Assembly: GCA_015056975.1 (NCBI GenBank)
Contig: SVFG01000001.1
Location: forward strand, 1 to 64,000
Direction: 5' to 3'
Origin: Lachnospiraceae bacterium
GTDB lineage: Bacteria; Bacillota; Clostridia; Lachnospirales; Lachnospiraceae
DNA length: 64,000 bases
This document shows positions 42,415 through 51,362 of this stretch, in pieces. The position numbers and the translations under genes are program-made. The notes under the pieces are model-generated. The model was not told the origin of the DNA. It made no database searches and saw nothing but the letters and a program-made list of their open reading frames with translations. Position 1 is the first letter of the stretch. Every line of letters starts with the position of its first letter.

Positions 42415-42622
42415 TTTTTACGTCCGGGGGCAGGAGGAGTGGGGCGGATGGTGCCATGGTAGCCGCAGGCACGCTTTCGCTATGCTTCGCATCGCAGCGG
42501 TACTAAGCTCGCTTAATTGCATCTTGCGACGCAATTACCTCGCTAAGGACCGGCGTGCTCAGAATGCGCTGCTTGTACCATGGTACCCTCCGCCCCGCTC
42601 CTCCTGCCCCCGGACGTAAAAA
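42415..42622. repeat. Long hairpin element copy 2
   Basis: Left arm acgtccgggggcaggaggagtggggcggatggtgccatggtag is near-complementary to gtaccatggtaccctccgccccgctcctcctgcccccggacgt; core near-identical to element copy 1. Confidence 0.88.
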
Positions 42623-42722
42623 TGCACGTTATGCATGTTTTATGTGCGTATTTTTCAACTGTATTTTTCTCAGTAAGTTTATATATAATATATCTATCAT
42701 AGCAAGCACAGAAAGGAGTATT

Positions 42723-43145
42723 ATGCAAAACACATATTACAGAGATGAAATTGAAGAAGCCATAGAGGCGGGAAAAGAGGCACTTAATTGTCTGGGTAGG
42801 GCAAAGGAGAGCTTGTCCAGTGCCGGGAATTGGGGACTGTTTGACATTCTGGGTGGAGATTTTATTGCTACCTTCGTAAAGCATTCCAAGATGAATAAGG
42901 CAAATGAAGAAATTCAGGAGGCAAGACTTGCGCTCAGAAAGTTCCAAAAGGAGCTTATGGATGTGGATAACATACCGGAGTTTCAGATACAAATGGGAGA
43001 CTTTCTGTCCTTTGCAGATTACTTCTTTGATGGTATCATTGCTGACTTAATGGTACAATCGCGAATTAAGGAAGCTAAGAAGCAGGTAGATGACGCCATA
43101 CGCAGGGTACAGTATATTTTGGCACAGCTTCAGAAGCGGGCGTAA
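42723..43145 (+). CDS. Hypothetical helical protein
   Basis: MQNTYYRDEIEEAIEAGKEALNCLGRAKESLSSAGNWGLFDILGGDFIATFVKHSKM; AGAAAGGAG RBS. Confidence 0.8.
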   Translation: MQNTYYRDEIEEAIEAGKEALNCLGRAKESLSSAGNWGLFDILGGDFIATFVKHSKMNKANEEIQEARLALRKFQKELMDVDNIPEFQIQMGDFLSFADYFFDGIIADLMVQSRIKEAKKQVDDAIRRVQYILAQLQKRA

Positions 43146-43215
43146 GAAGTGGACGGCGAGGCGCTGCTTGTGCCATGGTATGCCCTTCGCGCGTCTGACG
43201 CCATCCACTTCTTCG
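43144..43215. repeat. Truncated relic of long hairpin element (copy 3)
   Basis: AAGAAGTGGAcGGCG ... CGCCaTCCACTTCTT ends; contains GCGCTGCTTGTGCCATGGTA (43161-43180) matching element copy 2 GCGCTGCTTGTACCATGGTA (42566-42585). Confidence 0.75.
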
Positions 43216-43305
43216 TGACCTCTCCCTCAAACACAAAGTCCGTCTTGTGGAAAATGTTTTTTTTGCGTATAATGAATGAGAACGCAAGCAGAAAGGATAC
43301 ATAAA

Positions 43306-44304
43306 ATGGAACAGACACAAATGAAACAAGCGAGAAAAGACATTACGGCACTTGGATTATGCTATTTATTCGGTACCATAGGTATTTATCTTGCAAAGTA
43401 TGTAATGAGTAAGCTGATTGTTACCTATAAACCGGAATGGCTTCAAAATCCCGATTTGGCAATTATTCTTGGTATGATACCTATTTATCTGGTGGGGATG
43501 CCCATATTGATGATTATGGTAAAACGCCTTCCGGTGACATTACCTGAGAAACGCCATATGAAAGCGGGAAGCTTTGTTTTGTCCTTTATGATGTGTTATT
43601 CCGTGTCCATTATATGTAATGTGATTGGGCTGGTAATTACATTCCTGATTGGACTTTTAAAGGGAGGCGTGGTGCAGAATAACATTGCGAACCTTACCGC
43701 AGATGCCAGTCTGGGCGTTATGTTTATATGTATGGTTATCTGGGCGCCTATTATGGAGGAGTATCTCTTCAGAAAGCTGATAGTAGACAGGACGGTGCGT
43801 TACGGTCAGGGTGTGGCAGTGTTGGTGTCGGGACTCATGTTCGGATTGTTCCACGGTAATTTGAATCAGTTTGTATATGCTTTTCCTATGGGTATGTTTA
43901 TGGCATTCCTTTATGTAAAAACAGGTAAGCTAAAGATTACCATTGGTATACATATGATTATCAATTTCCTGGGCAGCATTGTGGTAACACTTCTGACGGA
44001 TGCGATAGGGTTGGAAGAATATACTGCGCTGATGTATGGAGGAGTACATGAGGAGATTTTAATGACATTTATTATGGAGCATATGCTGGGATGGCTGCTC
44101 TATTTGGGCTATATCTTCCTGATTTTTGGTACTGTAATTGCAGGCTTTGTGTTGTTTATTGTATTTCGTAAGAAATTTAAAGTGTCCCCCGGTGAAGTGG
44201 AGATACCGAAGGGCAAGAAATTTGCGACCGTGTTTTTAAATCCCGGTATGGGCTTGTTCTGTTTGTTTTGGATTGTTGTGATAGTTTTACAATTATTTAG
44301 ATAG
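43306..44304 (+). CDS. CPBP-family intramembrane glutamic endopeptidase
   Basis: APIMEEYLFRKLIVDRT and SGLMFGLFHGNLNQFVYAFPMG motifs in a multi-TM protein. Confidence 0.93.
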   Translation: MEQTQMKQARKDITALGLCYLFGTIGIYLAKYVMSKLIVTYKPEWLQNPDLAIILGMIPIYLVGMPILMIMVKRLPVTLPEKRHMKAGSFVLSFMMCYSVSIICNVIGLVITFLIGLLKGGVVQNNIANLTADASLGVMFICMVIWAPIMEEYLFRKLIVDRTVRYGQGVAVLVSGLMFGLFHGNLNQFVYAFPMGMFMAFLYVKTGKLKITIGIHMIINFLGSIVVTLLTDAIGLEEYTALMYGGVHEEILMTFIMEHMLGWLLYLGYIFLIFGTVIAGFVLFIVFRKKFKVSPGEVEIPKGKKFATVFLNPGMGLFCLFWIVVIVLQLFR

Positions 44305-44315
44305 AGGTTACCATA

Positions 44316-45026
44316 ATGTACACATTTGAAAGTAGAATACGCTACAGTGAGGCGGACAATAACGGCAGACTCACCATGGCATCATTGCTCAATTATTTTC
44401 AGGATGTTACTACCTTTCACTCTGAGAGCCTGGGGTTTGGTGTAAAATCTATGAAGGAGCTGCAGCAGGCCTGGGTATTGAATGCCTGGCAGATTGTGGT
44501 GGAGGAAATGCCGGAATATTGTGACAAGGTTACAGTCGGAACAATGCCCTATGATTTCAAGGGCTTTTTCGGCTCCCGTAATTTCTTTATGAAGGCTGAG
44601 GATGGAAGATATCTGGCAAAGGGCAATTCGCTTTGGACATTGCTTGATTTGCAAAACGGCAGACCGACAGTTCCTTCGGAGGACATGTTAAATGCTTATG
44701 CATTGAGTCCTAAGCTTGACATGGAGTATGCTCCCAGAAAAATTGCTTTGCCCACGCAAATGGAAGATGAGGAGCCGATAATGGTGAAAAAGCATCATCT
44801 GGATACCAATAATCATGTAAACAACGGGCAGTATGTAAACATGGCGATGGACTTTTTGCCGGAAGGATTTATTGTTAAGCAGCTTCGCGTAGAATATAAA
44901 AAACAGGCTTTTTTGGGTGATGTGATATATCCGAGCGTGTCTTATGAAAGCAACAGATTTGTGGTGAGGCTTGGAGATGCTGAGGGTTCACCCTATGCAG
45001 TTGTTGAATTTTTGGAGAAAGAATAG
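44316..45026 (+). CDS. Acyl-ACP thioesterase family protein
   Basis: Hotdog-like: FESRIRYSEADNNGRLTMASLLNYFQDVTTFHSESLG; LDTNNHVNNGQYVNMA. Confidence 0.93.
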   Translation: MYTFESRIRYSEADNNGRLTMASLLNYFQDVTTFHSESLGFGVKSMKELQQAWVLNAWQIVVEEMPEYCDKVTVGTMPYDFKGFFGSRNFFMKAEDGRYLAKGNSLWTLLDLQNGRPTVPSEDMLNAYALSPKLDMEYAPRKIALPTQMEDEEPIMVKKHHLDTNNHVNNGQYVNMAMDFLPEGFIVKQLRVEYKKQAFLGDVIYPSVSYESNRFVVRLGDAEGSPYAVVEFLEKE

Positions 45027-45037
45027 AGGGTAGATAT

Positions 45038-45880
45038 ATGATTAAGCTGGGTGAAAGACAGATGCTTACCGTTGTAAAGAAAGTGGAATTTGGTGTGTAT
45101 CTGGCAGAGTCCAAGGACAATACGGAGGAGAAGGTGCTGCTTCCCGTCAAGCAGGTGCCTGAAGGCACTATGCCGGGAGATAAAGTGGAAGTATTTATTT
45201 ACAGAGACTCTAAGGACAGGATGATTGCGACCACCAATATACCGAAGCTAAGGATGGGTGAGGTGGCAGAGCTTACCGTGGCGCAGGTTGGTAAATTCGG
45301 GGCCTTTCTTGACTGGGGGCTTGAGAAGGATTTGCTACTCCCATTTAAGCAGCAGAAAAAGCGTGTAAAGCCCGGTGAGAGTGTACTGGTATCACTGTAT
45401 ATTGATAAAAGTGGCAGGCTGTGTGCAACGATGAATGTGTATGAGAATTTAAGCTGTGACAGTCCGTACAAAAAGGATGACCAGGTAACGGGACGTGTCT
45501 ACGAGATAAGTGACAATTTCGGTGCTTTCGTGGCTGTAGATAATATTTATTCCGCACTGATTCCCAAAAAGGAATTATATGGAGCAGTTGCAGTAGGAGA
45601 GGATGTGACTGCCAGAGTTACACAGGTAAAAGAAGACGGCAGATTGGATTTAAGCATCCGTGACAAGGCATATTTGCAAATTGAAAAGGATGCTGAGGTA
45701 ATTTTAAAAATTATTGACAGCTATGACGGAGTGCTTCCGTTTAACGACAAGGTGTCTCCCGAGATTATCAAGCGTGAGACCGGAATGAGCAAAAATGAAT
45801 TCAAACGCGGCGTAGGGAATTTACTCAAGAATGGACTGATTGAAATTACCGACAAGGTGATTCGCAGGAAGGGACGATAA
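45038..45880 (+). CDS. S1 RNA-binding domain protein (CvfB family)
   Basis: Tandem S1 domains and C-terminal winged helix; MIKLGERQMLTVVKKVEFGVYLAE. Confidence 0.92.
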   Translation: MIKLGERQMLTVVKKVEFGVYLAESKDNTEEKVLLPVKQVPEGTMPGDKVEVFIYRDSKDRMIATTNIPKLRMGEVAELTVAQVGKFGAFLDWGLEKDLLLPFKQQKKRVKPGESVLVSLYIDKSGRLCATMNVYENLSCDSPYKKDDQVTGRVYEISDNFGAFVAVDNIYSALIPKKELYGAVAVGEDVTARVTQVKEDGRLDLSIRDKAYLQIEKDAEVILKIIDSYDGVLPFNDKVSPEIIKRETGMSKNEFKRGVGNLLKNGLIEITDKVIRRKGR

Positions 45881-45882
45881 GA

Positions 45883-46896
45883 ATGAAAAGCAGAGTGAAG
45901 AAGCTGGTCCTTTGTATAGTGGTGCTGGTACTTGCAGTGGCATGTGTGTTTGGCAAGGAGTTGTCCGTACAGGCAGGCTTCGGTGACTTTAACGATTATG
46001 TCGATGATTTTGACTTCGATATGGGGGATTTCGATTTTGATATAGGCGATTTCGATACGGACTGGGGCTCTGACTGGAGTTCTGATTGGGATTCCGGAGG
46101 AGACTTTGATTTTGATATAGTCAATATCGGAAGAGCTTTCAGGCTGGTGGGCGGTGGTTCTGCCGGCGTTATTATCTATGTAGTGGTTATCGGAGTTGTG
46201 ATTATTTTAAAGACCCAAAAAAGAACTAAGCAGAGGGAAAATACACAGAGGCGTGTTGTGCAGCCGGTGGTAAAGCGGCGAAAGACTCTTCCGGACCGTA
46301 CGGACGAGATAAATGCACTGATTAAGAAGGAAGATCCCAATTTTACGGCTACGGATTTCTTGAGCTTTGCACGTCAGGTATATATGGACATTCAGAATGC
46401 CTGGGAGAACAGGGATTTAGAGCCGGTGAGAGCAGTGCTGCATCAGAATTTGTACCAGCAGACGCAGAAACAGATAGAAGAGAAAATTGCAGCAGGTATT
46501 GTGAATCATCTTGAGAGAATCAGTGTAAATACAGCTTATCTCACATCCTTTGTCAGGGATAATCAATACGAGTATCTGACTGTTTATCTGACTGCAAGCA
46601 TGATTGATTATCAGGTGCGGGAAGCGACAGGAGAGGTGCTTTACGGCAACAAGGATACCCGTTGGAACATGTACTACAAAATGACTTTTATGAGAAATCG
46701 CGGTGCAGCTACCCGCAGTGCAGAGGAAAAGGCGGAGGGCATTATGTGTCCCAACTGCGGAGCGCCCTTAAAGGGCACATCCTTCGGTGTGTGTGCTTAT
46801 TGCGACAGCGTAATTTTGACAGGGGTATATGACTGGGTATTGTCTTCCTTCGGTGTTGTGAGAGATGATACGGTGGATGAAGGTATCCGTATATAG
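45883..46896 (+). CDS. TIM44-like domain membrane protein with Asp/Phe-rich repeat and C-terminal zinc ribbon
   Basis: FDFDMGDFDFDIGDFDTDWGSDW repeats; TM; NFTATDFLSFARQVYMDIQNAWENRD; CPNCGAPLKGTSFGVCAYCDS. Confidence 0.85.
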   Translation: MKSRVKKLVLCIVVLVLAVACVFGKELSVQAGFGDFNDYVDDFDFDMGDFDFDIGDFDTDWGSDWSSDWDSGGDFDFDIVNIGRAFRLVGGGSAGVIIYVVVIGVVIILKTQKRTKQRENTQRRVVQPVVKRRKTLPDRTDEINALIKKEDPNFTATDFLSFARQVYMDIQNAWENRDLEPVRAVLHQNLYQQTQKQIEEKIAAGIVNHLERISVNTAYLTSFVRDNQYEYLTVYLTASMIDYQVREATGEVLYGNKDTRWNMYYKMTFMRNRGAATRSAEEKAEGIMCPNCGAPLKGTSFGVCAYCDSVILTGVYDWVLSSFGVVRDDTVDEGIRI

Positions 46897-46989
46897 TACA
46901 TATAGAAAAAATACTGGATTTTTTTGCAGATAATTGTTATAATAGAGACACAAGGTACTTTAGTATCATGTACGGAAGGAGGAGCAGTT

Positions 46990-47181
46990 ATGGATATTGC
47001 AGGATTATCAATGGCGCTGGCTACTCATGCTGTTCAGACTGATGTAGGAACGGCAGTACTTAGCAAGGCAATGGATACCAATGAAGAGTTGGGAGCGAGA
47101 ATGGTACAGATGATTGACGCTGCAGCTATGGAGCAGAGTGTAAATCCTCATGTGGGTGGTAATCTGGACATCAGAATTTAA
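46990..47181 (+). CDS. YjfB family putative motility protein
   Basis: 63 aa MDIAGLSMALATHAVQTDVGTAVLSKAMDTNEELGARMVQMIDAAAMEQSVNPHVGGNLDIRI; GGAGG RBS. Confidence 0.88.
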   Translation: MDIAGLSMALATHAVQTDVGTAVLSKAMDTNEELGARMVQMIDAAAMEQSVNPHVGGNLDIRI

Positions 47182-47195
47182 TAATTGATATGAGT

Positions 47196-47232
47196 GGGGC
47201 TGTCTGGCGATGATGTCAGACAGCTCTTTTTT
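47196..47232 (+). terminator. Rho-independent terminator
   Basis: GGGCTGTCTGgcgatgatgtCAGACAGCTCTTTTTT. Confidence 0.9.
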
Positions 47233-47332
47233 GCAAAAAGTGCATAAAAAAGTATTGCTTTTTTGCCGGATTTTTTGTACATTTGTATTATATGGAGTAT
47301 TATGGACACAGAATCCAAAGGAGCGTAAACAT

Positions 47333-48418
47333 ATGATATCAAATCAAATACTACAGAATACAATTGAGGGCTTAAAGAGTATTGCAAGAGCGGAGCTTTG
47401 CGTGATGGATGTGGATGGCAAAGTGGTGGCTTCTACCGCAGACATGGGCAGTTCTTCCAAGGCAGCAGTGGAATTTGCGGCATCATTTGCGGATTCCCAG
47501 GAGATTCAGGGATATCAGTACTTTAAGATTTATGATGAGCAGCAGCTGGAGTATATTCTGGTGGTGGGCGGTGCCGGAGAAGATATTTATGTTATCGGTA
47601 AGATGGCAGCTTTTCAGATTCAGAGTCTTTTAGTAGCATATAAAGAGCGCTTTGACAAAGATAACTTCATTAAGAACCTCTTGTTGGATAATTTGCTTTT
47701 GGTAGATATTTACAGCAGAGCTAAAAAGCTTCACATCCAGACAGATGTTTCCAGAGTGGTGATGATTGTGGAGCATGGTCATTCCAAGGAAAATAATTTG
47801 CTTGAGATGATGCGTGTTCACTTCGCAAACAGTAGTAAGGATTTCATTACTGCCGTTGATGAGAACAATGTCATAGTGGTGAAGGATTTGACGGAATCTG
47901 ACAGCGCGAAGGAAATAGAGAAAGCGGCAAAGAGTCTGGAGAGCTTTTTCCAGAAGGAGGGCATCAAGGGCGTCCGCATAGCTTACGGTACGGTTGTCAA
48001 AGAGATTAAGGAGGTCAGCCGTTCCTACAAAGAAGCTAAGATGGCACTTGATGTGGGAAAGATATTCTTTGATGACAGAAATATTGTCGCTTACAGCGAG
48101 CTTGGTATCGGACGATTGATTTATCAGTTACCCATTCCTCTGTGCAAAATGTTTATCAAGGAGATTTTCGGGGGTAAGAGCCCGGATGAATTTGACGAGG
48201 AGACATTGACGACCATTTACAAGTTCTTTGAGAACAGTCTGAATGTGTCTGAGACCTCCAGACAGCTGTTTATCCATCGTAATACATTGGTATATCGTTT
48301 GGATAAGTTACAGAAGAGCACGGGTCTTGACCTGCGCGTTTTTGAAGATGCAATTACCTTTAAGATTGCGCTGATGGTTGTGAAATATATGCGTTACATG
48401 GAAAATTTTGAGTACTAG
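47333..48418 (+). CDS. CdaR/PucR-family transcriptional regulator
   Basis: C-terminal PucR HTH: TLTTIYKFFENSLNVSETSRQLFIHRNTLVYRLDKLQKSTGLDLR; start set at the RBS-preceded ATG. Confidence 0.9.
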   Translation: MISNQILQNTIEGLKSIARAELCVMDVDGKVVASTADMGSSSKAAVEFAASFADSQEIQGYQYFKIYDEQQLEYILVVGGAGEDIYVIGKMAAFQIQSLLVAYKERFDKDNFIKNLLLDNLLLVDIYSRAKKLHIQTDVSRVVMIVEHGHSKENNLLEMMRVHFANSSKDFITAVDENNVIVVKDLTESDSAKEIEKAAKSLESFFQKEGIKGVRIAYGTVVKEIKEVSRSYKEAKMALDVGKIFFDDRNIVAYSELGIGRLIYQLPIPLCKMFIKEIFGGKSPDEFDEETLTTIYKFFENSLNVSETSRQLFIHRNTLVYRLDKLQKSTGLDLRVFEDAITFKIALMVVKYMRYMENFEY

Positions 48419-48435
48419 AGATAGGTGGTTTTTAC

Positions 48436-49179
48436 ATGGCAAACAAAGAAGCGTTGAGAAAAAGGCGTGAGAAGATGATACAGGAGAAAGGCATTATATA
48501 CCTGGAAAATGTGAGTAAATCTTACGCAACGGGAACTCCTGCCCTGAATGGCGTGACATTGAGTATCGGTAAGGGTGAGTTTGTTTTTATTGTGGGAGAC
48601 AGTGGCTCCGGCAAGTCCACCCTGATTAAGCTGTTGCTTCGTGAGCTTACTGCCACCAGTGGAGATGTTCATGTTATGGGACTTAACATGACAAAGCTGA
48701 AGCACAGACAGATTCCCAAATATCGTCGTAATTTGGGAGTGGTTTTTCAGGATTTCAGATTATTGAATGACAGAAATGTTTATGAAAATGTTGCATTTGC
48801 TCAAAGAATTGTAGAAAAGTCAGCAAGTGAAATCCGTAGGAATGTTCCTGCGATTTTGGCAACAGTCGGTCTTGCAGGTAAGTATAAAGCGAAGACAAAA
48901 CAGCTTTCCGGAGGAGAGCAGCAGAGAGTTGCTCTTGCGAGAGCGTTGGTAAACAAACCATCCATTCTGCTTGCCGATGAGCCGACAGGTAATCTGGACC
49001 CTAAGAATTCATGGGAGATTATGAAGCTTTTGGAGGAAATCAATGCCAAGGGCACAACTGTGGTGGTGGTAACTCACAACAGAGAAATTGTCAATGCCAT
49101 GGAAAAGAGAGTAATCACCATGAAAAAAGGTGTGATTGTGAGCGACGAAGAGAAGGGCGGTTATATTGATGAAGATTAG
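48436..49179 (+). CDS. ftsE: Cell division ATP-binding protein FtsE
   Basis: IIYLENVSKSYATGTPALNGVTLSIGKGEFVFIVGDSGSGKSTLIKLLLREL; overlaps ftsX. Confidence 0.96.
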   Translation: MANKEALRKRREKMIQEKGIIYLENVSKSYATGTPALNGVTLSIGKGEFVFIVGDSGSGKSTLIKLLLRELTATSGDVHVMGLNMTKLKHRQIPKYRRNLGVVFQDFRLLNDRNVYENVAFAQRIVEKSASEIRRNVPAILATVGLAGKYKAKTKQLSGGEQQRVALARALVNKPSILLADEPTGNLDPKNSWEIMKLLEEINAKGTTVVVVTHNREIVNAMEKRVITMKKGVIVSDEEKGGYIDED

Positions 49180-50104
49180 TACGCTTTTTTATACCATCAA
49201 GCAGGGCTTTGCCAATATATTCCGTAATAAGTGGTATTCATTGGCATCTATAGCTACCATTTCAGCATGCTTGTTTTTGTTCGGCTTATTTTATGCTGTT
49301 GTGGCAAATTTTCAAAATATTATAAAGACAGCCGAAGAGGGTGTATCTGTAACTGTTTTTTTTCACAATGAAGGAGATAGATGTGAAAGTCATGAGGAGG
49401 GACAGATTCCCACAGATTTACGGTTGGAAGAAATCGGGCAGGACATAGCAAAACGTATTGAGGTATCAGAAGTAAAGTTTATTTCTGACGATGAAGCATG
49501 GGCAACCTTTGGACCGGATTATTTTGGTGAAGATTACGCAGAAGGCTTTCCGGAGAATCCTTTGGAGGGTGAGAACAGCTATGAGGTTTATTTAAGTGAT
49601 GTGTCTTTGCAGGATGCGCTGGTTACCTGGCTCAAATCCCTGCCGGAGGTGTACAAGGTAAATTATTCTGAGCTGACGGCAAATACCTTAAGCGGCGCAA
49701 ACCTGCTGATTGCGTATGTGTCCATAGGTATTATTGTCATACTGTTGGCAGTAAGTATTTTCTTAATCAGTAATACTGTAGCCATCGGTATTTCTGTGCG
49801 CAAGGAAGAGATTAACATTATGAAATATATTGGTGCCACTGATTTTTTTGTACGTGCGCCGTTTGTGCTGGAAGGAATGATTATCGGTGCCCTGGGGGCA
49901 GGTCTTCCGCTGATACTGATTTACAGCTTGTATAATTATGCTTTGAATTATATCGTGGAAAGATTTTCGGTATTGGGTGGTTTCCTGAGCTTTTTGAGTG
50001 TGGATCAGATATTCAAATTCCTGACACCGGTGTCGCTTTTGGTGGGCATAGGAATCGGATTTTTGGGAAGTATTTCAACAGTACGTAAACACCTTCATGT
50101 ATAA
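49169..50104 (+). CDS. ftsX: Cell division permease-like FtsX
   Basis: MKISTLFYTIKQGFANIFRNKWYSLASIATISACLFLFG; four-TM FtsX topology. Confidence 0.96.
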   Translation: MKISTLFYTIKQGFANIFRNKWYSLASIATISACLFLFGLFYAVVANFQNIIKTAEEGVSVTVFFHNEGDRCESHEEGQIPTDLRLEEIGQDIAKRIEVSEVKFISDDEAWATFGPDYFGEDYAEGFPENPLEGENSYEVYLSDVSLQDALVTWLKSLPEVYKVNYSELTANTLSGANLLIAYVSIGIIVILLAVSIFLISNTVAIGISVRKEEINIMKYIGATDFFVRAPFVLEGMIIGALGAGLPLILIYSLYNYALNYIVERFSVLGGFLSFLSVDQIFKFLTPVSLLVGIGIGFLGSISTVRKHLHV

Positions 50105-50132
50105 ACCGTGTCGTTTTGTAAAAGGATAATTT

Positions 50133-51350
50133 ATGAAGAAAAAAAGGATACTTATTTGTCTGATAGTTGTGATGCTAACCCTTACTGCTAACGGTATGGA
50201 TTTAGCAGCCACAACAAATTCTTCCATTACTTCTGACAGCATAAAAGAAAAGGAACAACAGATTTCCAAGGCTCAGAAGGAAAAAGAAAATATGAAAAAC
50301 AGTCTTTCCGATCTGCAAAAGATAAAGAAAGAGCTGGAGACCCAGAAAAAGAATCTGAAGAGTTATGTAGAACAACTGGATAAGAATCTGGAACAGATAG
50401 AGCAGAATGTGTCAGAGCTAAAAGCAAAAATAGAAAACAAGGAACAGGAGATAGCTCAGTCGGAGGCTGAGCTTGCTCTTGCGCTTGACAGAGAAGAAAA
50501 TCAGAAAGAATCCATGATTCACCGCATAAGATTGATGTATGAGCAGAAGGATTCTTATATGACGGATATGCTTTTGAAGTCTGAGAATTTTGGGGATTTC
50601 CTAAACAAAGCGGACTATATGGAGCGCATTGTAACTTATGATAAGCAGCAGTGGAATGATTTTCAGGAAAACCGTCATCTGGTTGAATTATGTAAGGAAC
50701 AGCTGGAGCTTGAGAAACAGCTGTTGGATCAGGCAAAGATTAATGTTGAAATCGAGCAGGAGAACCTTGAAAAGCTGATAGAGCAGAAGCATGAAGATTT
50801 GCTGGCATATGAGAATGATATTTCCAATAAGGAAAATATCATAAAGGAATATGAGGAAGAAATCAAGGCACAGGAAGAAGAGATTAAGGCACTGGAGCAG
50901 GCAATAGCGGAAGAGAAAAAGAAGCTGTTGGCTGAAAGCCTGCTGAAGTACGACGGCGGTAAGTTTAAGTTCCCCCTTGCATCCTATACCAGAGTATCCA
51001 GTGAATATGGTGATCGTATGCATCCTATCCTGAATGTCCCTCAGTTTCACAATGGTGTGGATTTTGCTGCACCTAAGGGAACGGCTATTTATGCTGCGTA
51101 TGATGGTAAGGTGGTGGCTGCCACTTATAGCTCTACCATGGGTAATTATGTAATGATTGACCATGGGGACGGATTGTACACCATATATATGCATGCATCG
51201 AAATTGTATGTAAAGAAGGATACAATCGTAGTCAGGGGTGAGACCATTGCGGCGGTTGGCTCTACGGGGCGTTCTACTGCCAGTCATTTGCACTTCAGTG
51301 TGCGTTTAAATGGTGAGTATGTGTCACCATGGAATTATTTATCCAAGTAG
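50133..51350 (+). CDS. Coiled-coil M23 peptidase (EnvC-like murein hydrolase activator)
   Basis: Signal peptide, long coiled coil, HNGVDFAAPKGTAIYAAYDGKVV...STASHLHFSV. Confidence 0.94.
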   Translation: MKKKRILICLIVVMLTLTANGMDLAATTNSSITSDSIKEKEQQISKAQKEKENMKNSLSDLQKIKKELETQKKNLKSYVEQLDKNLEQIEQNVSELKAKIENKEQEIAQSEAELALALDREENQKESMIHRIRLMYEQKDSYMTDMLLKSENFGDFLNKADYMERIVTYDKQQWNDFQENRHLVELCKEQLELEKQLLDQAKINVEIEQENLEKLIEQKHEDLLAYENDISNKENIIKEYEEEIKAQEEEIKALEQAIAEEKKKLLAESLLKYDGGKFKFPLASYTRVSSEYGDRMHPILNVPQFHNGVDFAAPKGTAIYAAYDGKVVAATYSSTMGNYVMIDHGDGLYTIYMHASKLYVKKDTIVVRGETIAAVGSTGRSTASHLHFSVRLNGEYVSPWNYLSK

Positions 51351-51362
51351 TGAGGCGTTAAA

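Noticed and set aside
42338-42619. 93-aa ORF and start of the 42555 ORF within hairpin element copy 2
   Set aside because: Non-coding inverted-repeat sequence read through; real gene starts at 42723 with a good RBS.
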